Below are positions 11,398 through 23,341 of a DNA stretch of 64,000 nucleotides, piece after piece; position 1 is the stretch's first letter; every line of letters starts with the position of its first letter. Both the position numbers and the translations under genes were made by a program. This DNA comes from Dryomyza anilis. Lineage: Eukaryota > Arthropoda > Insecta > Diptera > Dryomyzidae. A model generated the notes under the pieces. That model saw only the letters and a list, made by a program, of their open reading frames with translations, made no database searches and was not told where the DNA came from. The stretch is from the NCBI GenBank assembly GCA_951804985.1, contig OX638133.1:65941867-66005866 (forward strand), written 5' to 3'.

Positions 11398-13429
11398 ACT
11401 AAAAATACTATATAAAAAACATGAGGGTGTCTGTAACTAATGTTCCATTATGGTCCTTTGTCACACTCAAAATAATTAGTGATTAATTTTATGATAGATT
11501 CGCATAATTTCTTATTTTTTACATTCATAAATTGAAATGTAGCAGAAAACAAGAAAGATCAGAAACATCAGTTCCTAAATGTAGTGCATCATGTGAACAA
11601 AAGTTCATAAATATTTCACTAAAAATGTCTGCAGAATACACTAATATTCGTGTACATATATTTCATATGTTTACGAAATTTCTATCGGACTATGTATGAC
11701 TTTTTGCGTGGATTATTCTCCCAATTTATCGTGTATTTTATGCATGTTTTATTTTGGTTGCATATTTAAATCATCTATAAGCCTCAAATGTACAACTGAA
11801 CAATGTTCTCTGATTATGGTGACCATAAAGCCAAAACCACACTACATCATTTTAAAAACTCATAAACAATAACTTGAAGTTCGGAAAAATTCAAATTGGA
11901 ATTGACTTATTTCAGGGTATAAGTATTGATGCACTGTGTAATCTGTTTACAAATAACTAAACATACAAATGGTATATTTTGAAATGGCAAAATTAAGGTT
12001 TTATTTGTATGTTATGTTTTTCAAATAATCCATATCCACAATATTTGTATTTTGACCTCCTCATCCCTCTCACTGCGGGGTCTCCCTATAACAATATTGC
12101 CAATAATAAATTTATTTCTCTAACGATAAACTATAGAAAAACCTCTGGAAAAGATGCTGCATTCGCTTGAGCTGTTGTGTATGCATTCAAAAAGGTGTGA
12201 TAATTACTGGCACATGACATATTATTTGTAGTTCTTTATTTTGTGATATTGCCATAATTCCAAATTCAAGTGACAAAATGTGAACGACACGGCACGCATG
12301 GCATTTTTAATTGTAGCATTTGCTAACGACTGGGGTGAAGTGCATTCCGGATCACACGGTAAATGCTAACATTGCAAGCTCCCTTATAAATAGAAATAAT
12401 TCACGTACATGTTCGCTAAATATTTAATAAACATAGATATGTCTGCGCTGTCGCTGCTGTGCATATGGGTTTGTAGGTATATTTGCAATCAATTAGAAAA
12501 TTAAAAAGCGGAATTTATATGAAATGCAAAAAAGAAATAAAAACAATATATACAATGTCTGCAAAGAGGCTCGTGTTACAGTATGACTTTTCTATAGTTT
12601 GCAGTGTGAACGAACAATGTTTCTATATCAATTTTATGTCGCATTTCCCTTTTTAGAAATTTGTTGTGCTTTACCAGAAGGGTTGTAGATCACACGTACA
12701 CTCTAGCGATTTTATTACTTTAGCCATTACATTTGTATCCACCCTCTAAAAGTATAACACGTTTTACATTATGTTTCTATAATAATAATATTAATAATGT
12801 ATTGTGGTGCTACCTTTAGTACTCTCGTTGTTCTTTTAACTAATGTTGAATTCTATTATTTCATTGTTTTAACTAAATTTATAAATGTGAGGCATTGGGA
12901 ATCAAGAGAAGTCCATGCTAAGGCATTTTGAGAAAAACACGAAATACTTACGTGAATTAAGCAAACGGTAACTTAAAATGTCAAATAGGAGTCCGTAAAC
13001 AATAAAATTTAACCATTTTTACAACATATTCCCCAAATAAGATAAATTTTGTTAATTAATTAATTTATAAATATTATTTTAAAATACTGGAATGTGATAA
13101 ATTTCATTTTAAAGTGTTGTAATTTATATTCGAAAAACATTTTGTTTAAAATTGTGAACTTTAGAATTAATTTTATAATTTTTTTTAATGTACTACATAG
13201 AATTAATACTTTCAAAATGTTTACCCAATACCTTTTTTTTAGTTGTCGATTTAAAGAATTTTTGAAGCAGAAAATTATACGATTCCAACGTTTTCAATTC
13301 GGCTATTGTGGTCGGAAATTTCGTCGAATGCCCCGCATATTTGTTACCATAGTATGTGCAGGGGGGACAAAGAGCCGAGCTGCAGCCGATATCTAAAAAC
13401 TACAGCATCAGCCGTTTTGCTAGACGAAA

Positions 13430-13830
13430 ACAAACACGTCGTGTAAGTGCGCAATCAATTATTTAACGGGGTAAATATTGCGTTGGGCAAAGACTGCGCG
13501 GGCAACAGCGTAGGAAGCAACGCGTAGCAAATATACACGGTCTATTTTACGGACTGCGCGTACATAATTTTTTTAGAAGATGGACATTTTCGGAAAACTT
13601 TCAAATGTGCCGGAGGGTTATCGACTATGACAATACCTCTCATCGCTGCAAAAAAAAGAGTGCGTTTTCAGATAAATTTTTGTTTATGTCTTTTATCGAT
13701 AGTTGTTTCATCACACAAGCACACCAATGCCATGTGCGTGCCTCTCGCTAGCTCGCAATATTATCGCGCAATGAAAGCATCGCAATTTTTGGACTGCGTT
13801 GTTTGCCTGCAAAGTTGACCCGCGAAATAT
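13430..13830. promoter_or_regulatory. GC-richer block in kn intron 1, candidate cis-regulatory element
   Basis: A 400-bp island with many CG-containing words (GACTGCGCG twice, at 13491 and 13552) in an otherwise AT-rich intron, free of the repeats found elsewhere. kn introns in Drosophila are known to hold enhancers; assigning one here is inference only. Confidence 0.25.
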
Positions 13831-14163
13831 TTATCTGACTTGATTATTTGTTTTAACATTGAACGAGAGCTGGTGCGACAGTTTCAGTTTTTGGGGCATG
13901 GCTGTAGCTCTGCCATTTTAAAAATGTACGAGTGCTAGTAATGAAAAGTTTTGGACATTTTCGACCTCCTCAGATTAATAAATATTGAATAATATTCGAT
14001 AAAGAGAAAAGCTGTTGCCGGTTAAGGTATTCCACCATATTTTATTATAAATATCCCATCGTATGCGAACTCTTTTCAATATACATGACAATCATTTATG
14101 AAATTATGTATGAAAAAATAATTTGTGACATCTTTGATGAAATGTTTTCGATTCTGTACGAAC

Positions 14164-14815
14164 ACTGAGAAAAAAAACATACTTTAAAATTAAGAACAAA
14201 TGTTTAAAACTGAAATTAAACAAAATGTTTTAAAATTATTCGAAATTATTTTCAAATTAAACGAAATTCTTTTCAATTTAATCACATTAGTTTTAAAATC
14301 AAGATTTCGTGACACGCCTCTAGGGGAGTTAAATTCAAATTTTGTGTTCGATGTCACTCTGCCTATTATTCATAGCCCCTTTTTGAGAGACCATAATAAG
14401 CAATAGTAATGTTGGTATATGTTGACCGTTAATAAAGTGGGTTTTTGGAATTGGCAAGTACACATACCATTCTAAACGAGAACAGAGGAAAATAAAATTG
14501 AAATAATAAAATAAACATAAAAAATAAAAAAAATTTAAATTAATAAAAATAAATAATATAAACAAAAAGTGGTTTCCGAACGAGAACAGAGGAAAATAAA
14601 TTTGAAATAATGAAAAAAACAGAAAAAAAATAAATTTAATAATCATAATATAAAAAATTATAATTTTTAACAATTGTTTCAAATTTTAATAAAATTGTAT
14701 TAAATTTAGTGTTGAAAACAATTGTGTTAAATTTAAATGAAATTTAAGATTTTTAATTGTCGTTTGTGTTTAACTATAACAAAATTTCATTGAATTTTAA
14801 CACTTTTTTACCTCT
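14164..14815. mobile_element. AT-rich word-repeat element with ACACTGAGAAAA end
   Basis: Left end ACACTGAGAAAAAAAAC. The right end, inverted, is ACACAGAGGTAAAAAAG. The arms are built from TTTTAAAATT/AAATTTAA words. Inside, a block reading CGAACGAGAACAGAGGAAAA occurs twice, at about 14474 and 14577, as a tandem duplication of ~103 bp. Ends are imperfect and no target duplication is clear. Confidence 0.45.
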
Positions 14816-15462
14816 GTGTATAAATGTCTTTAATGGTACGACATGCATGAAGTGGTAGACATTTGTATGAAACAGTCATCATTCTTTGTACGGCGAAAAT
14901 GCTATCGGTCATCGATGGTCAGGCGAATGATAGACAAAGCATTAATGTCGTTTCTCACTGGCAGAATATAACTCGATATTTGTGTGATAATATTTTACTG
15001 GCAATATATACATAAAATATTATCATACAAATGTTGATTTTTATGCGAAAATAATGGCAATATATTTTGCTCAAAATGTAAGTAATCATTAAAAATATTT
15101 TTGGGACAAATATTTGTGTATTGAATTGTGTTGTGAAATGATTTTAAGTGATATAACTAATAAATAAAAGTGCTCGTCAAATAATGCGTATATTTAATTT
15201 TTTTTCGTGATGATAAATTTACGATTTAGATATCATTCCCCTTATTGAGTATAATACAATCTGAAGTTGTGAAGAATTTCGTAAATTTACGAATTTTTGT
15301 TCGTAGTGTATGCTACACTCATGTTGAAAGACCAGATTATTGGTTGGGGGCGAACAATGTCATTAAAATTAAAAACAAAAATTAAATGAAAAATGATTAA
15401 TAATAGATTAAATAAAAAAATCACAGTTTTAATTTGTTTATTAAAAAATAAACAATAAATCC

Positions 15463-15465
<3 letters not shown>

Positions 15466-15513
<48 letters not shown>
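15466..15513. repeat. (TA)24 microsatellite
   Basis: Uninterrupted TA dinucleotides for 48 bases. Confidence 0.98.
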
Positions 15514-15516
<3 letters not shown>

Positions 15517-16379
15517 TTGTTTGTTTGTTTGTTTACTGAATTACCCATCTCTAATCTGATGACTGTCATTAGTTCTATCCGTCGGAGAATTTATAAAACC
15601 AGCTGTCATTTTTATGTTTACACTTGATAATTTGACAATTTTTGATTCATAAACTATTTTTTGAACAAACATCTCACGTTAAACACATCTCATGTTAAGA
15701 ACATCTCAAGTTGTACTAATTCTTAAAAGCTTTGCGTAATATAAACCCCCTAAAAAATGAAAACAAAATCATCCCCATTGTTTGATGCAAAGCTAAACAT
15801 TAGCGTAAGAGAATGGATACGGAGTCAATAACCAAACAAGCCAAGTAAAAAGTAAAAGTTCCTTGACGTGTTGCGTGAGCTAACAAAGTCAACGAACAGT
15901 ATCCCCCAAATCGTAACATTTTGGGTGCCCGTTTGAGTGAGTGAATTTGTGAGTGAGAAAATAAAATACATTGAAGCCAGCGATGTGAATAAGAGAGTGT
16001 TTATTTAAAGACAGGCATATTCCATGTTTACAAAATGTCCAGGCTTGGCAATCACATGAGATGCCTTTTAAGATGTTTTATGGAGAATTTGGCGAGACAT
16101 TGTGCGCGGCCAAATCCCAGTAGAGAGCAACAAGCGGAGAGTGCTTCAGGATATTTTTACAATTATTATGCGCACACAAAGAACAGCTGATCAAATACAA
16201 TATAAGTTTACGGTTACTTAAACACTCGGTTAGTACAGTTTTCTAGACTTGCGAATATTTGCTAAAAGCAGGGATTGCAACCGTACCGAAACTGACATTC
16301 GAAACCGTTATAGCGATTTTAAACCGGTTTTCAAACAGTATAAAAACTTAAAAATGATTAGTATTTAATCAGAAAATGT

Positions 16380-16460
16380 ATATTTATGTATTTTTTATTA
16401 TTTATATATTTATTTATTTATTTATTTATTTACTTATTTATTGATTTATTTATTTAATAT

Positions 16461-16495
<35 letters not shown>

Positions 16496-16640
16496 TTATA
16501 TATTTATTATTTTTTTATTTATTTATTATTTATATTTATTATTTATTTATTTTTTTATTATTTATTTATTTATTTATTTATTTATTGATTTATTGATTTA
16601 TTATTTACTATTTATTTATTTATTTATTTACTATTTATTT

Positions 16641-16685
<45 letters not shown>

Positions 16686-16800
16686 TATTTAATATATATT
16701 TATTATATATTTATTTATTATTTATTATCTTATTTATTAATTTTTTGTTATTATTATTTATTTATATTTTTATAATTTATTATTATTTTTTTTTGTATTT
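16380..16800. repeat. Long degenerate (TTTA)n tract
   Basis: About 420 bases of TTTA/TTTATT repeats with scattered interruptions, 280 bp downstream of kn exon 1 inside intron 1. A TAAA-rich tract at 18711-18912 lies on the other side of the exon. Confidence 0.95.
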
Positions 16801-17082
16801 GTTTTCCAAGTTTTGTGTGAATGCAACGATTCCGTTTTTGTTCAAGATATAAGAAATATATACAAAAATATATAGAAATACTAAAATCGAGACCAGTACT
16901 TGAAACTGGAATAACGTAACGAGGACAAAACTAAGATTGTAACCGTAATTCGTTTGACTTTTGACCGATCAAATTTTGTAAGCATCCCTTTGAAAGGGCC
17001 GATTTGTTATTAAAACCAAACATACGAATAGGAAATCGTATGACGTATCAGAATAAGCAACACACTTTTAAAGTGAACTTAC

Positions 17083-17318
17083 TTTGTTTGGTCTATAACA
17101 GGCTGCATCCAGGCACGTGCTCCCAATGGTTCTTCTTTTAAAGATGTCATAGGACCGCGAGGTTGATTCATATCTGCTGTAGTAGGTGGTAGTCCGAACA
17201 TTAGCCCACTGGTAGCTCTGGGACCGGTAGTAGGATATAACTTACGACCCCATTCCAACTCGAGAGTAGGCCATGGCGACGCAGATGTGAATCCCGGTAC
17301 TTGCTCGTCCGACCGCAT
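17083..17318 (-). CDS. kn: kn (collier) coding exon 1, N-terminus of COE/EBF transcription factor
   Basis: First coding exon of the fly COE (Collier/Olf/EBF) factor knot, a nuclear DNA-binding protein used in head, wing, muscle, neuron and blood-cell patterning in Drosophila. It encodes 78 codons plus two bases. Recognisable blocks are EWGRKLYP (residues 22-29), LMFGLPP (39-45) and MNQPRGPMTSLKEEPLG (50-66), the conserved N-terminal leader of insect kn. SLKEEP contains a psi-K-x-E SUMO-type site (inference). The ATG has a good fly context (CAACATG), and an in-frame TAA about 24 bases upstream bounds the frame, so this start is preferred. The exon ends at a strong donor, AAA|GTAAGT. The trailing AA joins the T that opens exon 2 to make Asn, giving [12 protein letters not shown] across the junction. 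Fly kn proteins may begin slightly differently, so the first ~20 residues are less certain. Confidence 0.95.
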
Positions 17319-18260
17319 GTTGACTTTAGAAACACAATTTTAATATATTTATTTTTATTAATATATAAATATATATAGATAATTATATATATAAATTATA
17401 TATTTATTTTTTAATAATTGGATAAATACACACGTACAGCACTATTTCGTGGATTCTTCTAATTCAGATTGCGACGGACACTTCTCAATTGACTAGAAAT
17501 TTCAATCACTTTATTTAGAATTAACAATTTTTTTTTGTTTTAATTTGGTTGCACTTCTTACACTCAATATACCACGGAGAATTAGAAATTTTTAAAACTG
17601 GTCTCGCAATAACATTAGTTTTTTCCTACCGTCCCGGGTGACTGTTAAACCCCAACTGAATCCATATGAATGTTGTTATGAGCGCAAAACGTTGTGCGGT
17701 ACGACAGCTTCGCTAAACACACGATAGCTATGAGGGTTCAATTAACACACCAGCCGCACAAGAAACAATCATGGAATTGGAACAGCATGACATTACACAG
17801 AGCAACATGACACAAGCCACACGACAGAAGGCAACAGCAATCCTCGTCTGTAACAGTTAATCACGAGTGGTAGTTCCAGATCGCAAAGAAACATGGCAAT
17901 CGATGTACCACGGGCGAAAACGAAACCGACACTCTAAGCTCGAAGGGCCAGTCCAATGACATTTTAGAGTCAGGCAAATCAACTACACGATTCCACCGAG
18001 ATCTCTACGCTGTGTACGGTGGTCCTAATGCGACTGTCAGCGGCAGATCAACCACCGCACAGAGCACACTTAGTTAGAGCAGGGCAGACCAGGGTGCGAA
18101 CATACTAATGAGGCGAGAAGGCAGTAGATCTACGGCAGTGTTTCTCTTTCGCACACACACACGTGCCCATTGAAGGCTTGTCTAATACTGTGGGTCTAAG
18201 GAACGCAGTGAAAAAATCCAAATCCCACTTGTGTGATTTCCCAACCTAAACATAACTGAA
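17319..18260 (-). promoter_or_regulatory. Probable kn 5' leader and promoter region
   Basis: Directly upstream of the kn start codon. After a short AT-rich stretch (17340-17420), 17430-18250 is clearly GC-richer than the window average and free of recognised repeats, as expected for a leader and promoter. No convincing TATA box is visible. A TTCAGTT initiator-like word lies on the minus strand near 17654. The sequence just before the ATG (TTTCTAAAG) could also be a splice acceptor, so a 5'UTR intron is possible. The exact transcription start cannot be set. Confidence 0.4.
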
Positions 18261-18299
18261 ACGAGAGCTAACAAGTGCAGTCGAAAAGTATGCCAACTT

Positions 18300-18710
18300 C
18301 GGATTTTGGCTTATTTCTCATAAATAATCTGGCATATATCAAATGTTCTAAATTATTTTCAAATTACTTAATTCGTATTGGGCTTCTTATAAACTGTGCA
18401 AAACAGTTTTAGTTGGGAAATAACCGCATTTGTATTAAACGTTATGAGCCAACGAATCGTGTGCGCAACAATGTGGCAATGAAACACAAAATGAAGATTG
18501 GCTCGTTATGCGTAAGATGGTGATTGGCAAATGCTTTCAACGAACCAGCACATGCTGCATTGTATAACTTGGTTGGTTTTCTCAGTATATTCCCTTGGGT
18601 AGGGAATGGAACGGCATCGATAAAGCAGTTTTGCAGTTTACACTCTTCGGCCAGCAAAGATTTTCTAATAGTTGGTAATATTTGTTGAAGCCAACAACGT
18701 TATTCTTAAA
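18300..18710. other. kn-upstream sequence, no gene seen
   Basis: Unique-looking sequence with a moderately GC-rich part at 18440-18660. No recognisable coding segment; possibly regulatory. Confidence 0.4.
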
Positions 18711-18790
18711 ATAAATGAAAAATAAAAATAAATAAAATAATAATAAATAAAATAAAATAAATATGTAAAATAAATAATTACATAAATATA

Positions 18791-18821
<31 letters not shown>

Positions 18822-18912
18822 GTAAAATAAAAATGTTAAAAAATAAATATATAAATATAAAAATAATAAATAAATAAATAAATAATAATATAAATAAATA
18901 ATAAATGCATTA
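18711..18912. repeat. (AAAT/AAATA)n tract
   Basis: Two hundred bases of AAAT and AAATA repeats, complementary in sense to the TTTA tract at 16380-16800. Confidence 0.93.
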
Positions 18913-19982
18913 TAACAAGATATTCTGTAAATACATTTTTGATAGAATTTATATTAGCAAATACTAAAATATTACCAAATGATTTATTTGAAAATTTATA
19001 AAATTTCAAACTATGTATTTAAGATCCAAATAAATTAATCATAAATATTTCCAATTACGATACTTCATTTATAGAAAGCTAGTTTAATTAATTTGGATTG
19101 TTTAAATATCATTTCAAATATTTAGACAGTACGAAATTTTGAATTTATGTACTTAGAATATTCGCAGATTTTAAAATATTATTTCAATCATAGAGGCCTT
19201 TTTTCTACAAACTAAAGTTTCTGACTTCAATAAGAAGTTTTAAAATGTTCAAAATGCTACCCGGTGCCGGATTAACTCGGATAAACTAGATATGCCGTTG
19301 TGAGCCCAAGGATTTCACCATTATAAAATATTTGGAAGTTAAATTTGACGCCTCTTAAATTTTTTCGTCCCGGGCCCGAACCCGAGACCGGGACCTATGG
19401 TTAACTGGACACTCTGATACCAACAATTTCTTTGGTATTTAAAATGTCCAAATTGAGAAATGCCTTTGTATTCTGCACAACCAGTTTAAATTGGTGTTTA
19501 TATCAGTTTGTACAATACATTTCTGAAATAAAAAGTTTCAAATTTTCTGAAAAATTTATATAATTTTTCAGAAAATTCAAAAATATTTTACTTTCCCACA
19601 TTATTTTGTTTAAAGGGAAGATTTCTATTCTTAGAATAGAATGAAGTAAATATATTATATTACACTACACGGTCAAGAATTTAGGTTCATTTTTACAACT
19701 TTGAAAGTTTGCATATACGGATAGAAAAGAGTTGTTTGATTATAACGTAATTCGAAATCACCATATAAATATTAGAAGTAAAATCTCATTACATTTTTAT
19801 TCAAATGTATAATTATTTTGTTCAGATTGAAATATTATTAAACATAAATTGCTTTAATCGCGGATTTATATGAATTTACTATAATAATATTTCTGTAGAA
19901 ACAGATATATTTCATCAGGTATTACTACATAAATAAATATTTGTAATTTCTGCTATTTAACTATCCAACGTCAAAAAAGATT
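18913..19982. other. AT-rich intergenic sequence, no gene
   Basis: Apart from the possible MITE at 19262-19420, the region contains only AT-rich sequence. A ~22-bp block at 19617-19640 (AGATTTCTATTCTTAGAA) is shared with 25738-25758. Confidence 0.5.
19262..19420. mobile_element. Possible small MITE with GGATTAAC / GTTAAC ends
   Basis: GC-rich island starting GGTGCCGGATTAACTCGG and ending, inverted, GTGTCCAGTTAACCATAGG. Its inner part is the self-complementary CCCGGGCCCGAACCCGAG. The layout resembles insect MITEs, but the ends are imperfect and no target duplication was confirmed. Confidence 0.35.
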
Positions 19983-19991
19983 CATTGAATT

Positions 19992-20958
19992 GGGTCTGGT
20001 ACGATAAGTGGAAATTTAAAATATCGAAACTAAAAATTCCGAAGACAAAAATGTAGAAAATAAAAATACCGAAACCTGAAAATGTCGAAAACAAAAATGT
20101 CGAAAACCAAAATGTCGAAAACCAAAATGTCGAAAAAAAAGGTTAAAAACTAAAATGTTGAAAAACAAAATGTCGAAAACTAAAAATGTCGAAATTTAAT
20201 ATGACGAAATCATTTTTTGCCGAAAAAATGATGGAAAATGTCGAAAAAACTCGAAGATAAAGATATTAAAAAAGAACGAATTCTGATTTTTAGCTACTCT
20301 AGGATTCATGCGGAGATTTTTAAATATGCTGCCTTCAAAATACCATCTTGGAATTTAGCTTCAACACTTATAAAAAAATCAACAAAAATTTCGATTTCAA
20401 GGATAACGACCATTGGTCATAAGTACATGTTAAGAAGAATTTTCCAAAAGATTGTTTTATTAGTTTTAAAACGAAACCTTATCAAAGTTTCTAGCATTAA
20501 GGGACATTTCAATAGGAACCACCATACAAAAGTTATCATTGAAAATTTTTTAACTTTAGACTGTATCTCTGGAAAAAGTGATATCTTTGGAAATAGTGGT
20601 CGGAAAAAAAAATGGTGAATGCAGATCCCGATACTCTTTATCAGTTGCCAAAATATCATTGAAATCGAAGAGAGTGAGTTGCAAATCCTACGAGATTTAT
20701 TGTGGACTGCTCGTATAGAATTTGAAATTTGTATTTCAACATTTTGATATTTCGGCATTTCAATTTTCGACATTTTTTGATCCTATAAAAAAATGTTGTT
20801 GTATTTATAGTTTAAAAAATTTGTCGACATTTTCTAGCTTTAAAATATTTTTCGACATTTTGTGATTCGGCCAAATATTGTTTCGGCGTTCTAAGGCTTT
20901 TATAATTTCGACATTTTAAGGTTTCGACATTTTTTTTTCGATATTTCGTACGGATCCC
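19992..20958. mobile_element. Foldback-like transposon with tandem-repeat arms and 9-bp target duplication
   Basis: Flanked by identical 9-bp repeats CATTGAATT at 19983-19991 and 20959-20967. The ends are inverted: GGGTCTGGTACGA on the left; on the right, read inward, GGGATCCGTACGA. The left arm (20038-20245) is a degenerate tandem array of a ~15-bp unit like AAAATGTCGAAAACC. The right arm (about 20730-20945) is the same kind of array in inverse orientation (TTTTCGACATTTT). Long inverted arms made of tandem repeats with a 9-bp duplication are the hallmarks of Foldback (FB) elements. The 480-bp centre holds a chance-looking frame of 126 codons that I do not recognise. Confidence 0.85.
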
Positions 20959-20967
20959 CATTGAATT

Positions 20968-21870
20968 ATATGTATTTCTTTATTCTTGGTGACAAAGAAT
21001 TTAAAAATAATAGAATTCGTATGACAACGCTTTAATTATATGTATGTTTGGCATTACTAAATCACAATTAAATATCAACGCTGCTTACTTTTAGCACTCA
21101 GTAACACTCACATTAATACTTTTCATATAATTCAAAGTTGTTTTTGGTGGAAGAATTTCTTTAAGTACCGCCAATTACTGTTAGTATCAGATAGTGGCTG
21201 TTTGTAAAATATCCAATTAATATCCAATAATAAAAGAAATATCCAATTAACTGAACTCAAAATAACAAGAATAGTTGAAAATAAAATTATTAAGTATAAA
21301 TATAAGATGTGTAATATTGTGTAAAAAAATTATTAGCACTAAATATGTTTACATGTAAATAAAATGTTTTTCACATTCAAACATATATATGTTTGCAAGA
21401 ACGCTGAAAATTATTCATTCTTAGCATAAATATGTTCGAACGAATACAAAAATATGTTTGGCTGTTCTTATAATAATGTTTGGCAATGAAAATATACTTT
21501 TGTTTGAATAAAGCTACAAAAATATATGTAATGCATGTAAAGTTATGTTTTTCTTTGCAGCGTGTATTTATTCTAACCAAAACGAGTTGTGTTTTTTAAT
21601 TTTTAAAGTTGATTTTAAGTATATAAGAATTTATATAAAAATGTTCAACTAAAAAGCTTAAAAACTATAGTCTTATGTTGAACAAAATAAACCTTTGAGT
21701 TACATTAATAGACTATTAGGTTGAAAATCAGTATGGTTGGGAAATTTGATCTTTTAAGTTATAAACTCATTCTTCAAGGTTATAATAGCTGCGTTTTTTT
21801 CATAATTTAAATTTGAGCCGGAACAAAATTTATACGCAAAACAAAAACAAATTTGAGCTAGATAGATTTA
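20968..21870. other. AT-rich intergenic sequence with TATGTTTG word repeats
   Basis: Mostly featureless. At 21340-21530 the word AATATGTTTG and its complement recur about seven times, resembling the interior of other word-repeat elements in this window. No ends are defined. Confidence 0.45.
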
Positions 21871-22994
21871 TCGAGCTAGTGAGCTAGACGATTACTAAAG
21901 AATCGTAATCAAAAAGTTTATTTACGATTCTTTGGTAGTCGTAATCAAAAATTTTGATTACGATTAGAAATAATCAACAAGTAATTTGATTCTTAGTACA
22001 TTTTTTGATTATTTTCACGACTAGTTTAAAAGAATCAAAAACTAGTAATCGGACTATTTCACAAAATTTAAGATTATTTTCAGATTATTTGAAAATAATC
22101 AAAAAAAAAGTAATCCGACTACTTTTTTTTGATTATTTCAATTTTTTTGATTATTTTTTGATTATTTGAATTTTTTGATTATTTCAATAATTAAAATAAC
22201 TAAACTCAATATTTTCTGTTTGCTTATTATATCGTCACTGTCATGCCAAAGAGGCATATCAACATTTTAAAAATGTTGGAAAATCAAATTTTGCAGTTTG
22301 AAGTGCCTTAAAAATTAGTAAATTTTATTTTTTTTTTCACTTTTCTGTTATTTTGGTTAACTCATCAATTAATATCACTTTTATAAAATATCTTTGGATT
22401 TGGTAAACTTACTGAATTAAAAATACGGATTTTGTGAGGCTATATTCTGATCAAAACGCAAATATTTTAATATTTTATGCAATAACTCTTTATATGTTTT
22501 CAAAGCACCAGTCGATTGGCATCATTATTTATATTTTAAAAAATGCTGATATGCCTCTTTGGCATGACAGTGACGATATAATAAGTAATTCAAATAATTA
22601 AAAAAATTGATTTAATCAAAAAAAAAGTTGTCGGATTACTTTTTTTTGATTATTTCAAGTAATCATAAAATAATCAAAAATTGAAATAGTCAAAAAAAAA
22701 AGTAGTAGAAATATTTTTTTGATTATTTTCAAATAATCTGAAAATAATCTTAAATTTTGTGAAAATAATCAAAAAAAAGTAGTCCGATTACTAGTTTTTG
22801 ATTCTTTTAAAGTAGTCGTGAAAATAATGAAAAATGTACTAAGAATCAAATTACTTTTTGTTTATTTCTAATCGTAATCGGATTTTTTGATTACGACTAC
22901 AAAGAATCGTAATCAAAATTTTTGATTACGACTACTAAAGAATCGTAATCATTTAGTAGTCATTACAAAAGTATTCATTACTTTTACAGCTCTG
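21871..22994. mobile_element. Long-palindrome hAT-like MITE, copy 1
   Basis: A near-palindrome of about 1.1 kb. The arms run inward from 21885 and from 22994 and still match at 22222-22272 versus 22533-22585, where ATGCCAAAGAGGCATATCA faces its complement. The loop is about 260 bp. The arms are rich in GATTACGATT and AATAATCAAA words. The right end is CTTTTACAGCTCTG, identical to the end of 54913-56133, which has an 8-bp duplication. The left end is decayed (GAGCTAG..). There is no protein-coding capacity. Confidence 0.85.
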
Positions 22995-23059
22995 ATCTCA
23001 ACCCTAATGTTATTGATTTCCACCAAACTTTAAATTTGGATGATACTAAAGCTTACATA

Positions 23060-23175
23060 TTCTCACTACACCAAACACACCATGCAAAAGCTCACCACAC
23101 CTAAACTCACCACACCGAAACTGACCACACTTAAATTTACCACACTAAATGCATCACACTAAAACTCACAACACA
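23060..23175. repeat. ~16-bp minisatellite, AAACTCACCACACC-like unit
   Basis: Six to seven imperfect units (CTCACCACACCTAAA, CTGACCACACTTAAA, TTTACCACACTAAA and so on). Just right of it a second short repeat, GGAAAGAATTCTACGGG, occurs twice. Confidence 0.8.
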
Positions 23176-23341
23176 AAAAATGCTACTGGAAAAACAATAC
23201 GGGGAAGAATTCTACCGGAAAGAATTCTACGGGAAAGCGTTATACGGGGAATTATTTTTGTTTTGGTTATTACATTTATAACACCAATAAGAAACGTACA
23301 CGGTGAAGCATGGGTCCCTGATATAAATAATAAAAATGTTC

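Larger units (their letters stand above)
7177..17082 (-). other. kn intron 1 (9,906 bp)
   Basis: Bounded by GTAAGT (donor, 17082-17077) and TTTTTTTCAG (acceptor, ending 7177). It holds repeat fragments (7810-8005, 10660-10819, 14164-14815), a minisatellite (9162-9432), a PIF/Harbinger-like MITE (10195-10655), a TA tract and a long TTTA tract. GC-richer islands lie near 8700-8760, 12150-12420 and 13430-13830; these could be enhancers, but sequence alone does not show it. Between these items, 11400-12150, 12420-13090 and 14815-15465 show nothing I can name beyond low-complexity AT and a three-copy ~16-bp 'ACATCTCA' repeat at 15668-15718. Confidence 0.9.

Noticed and set aside
20238..20618. 126-codon frame inside the Foldback-like element
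   Set aside because: Lys/Ile-rich composition matches AT-rich noncoding sequence, it begins within the repeat arm, and no domain is recognisable.
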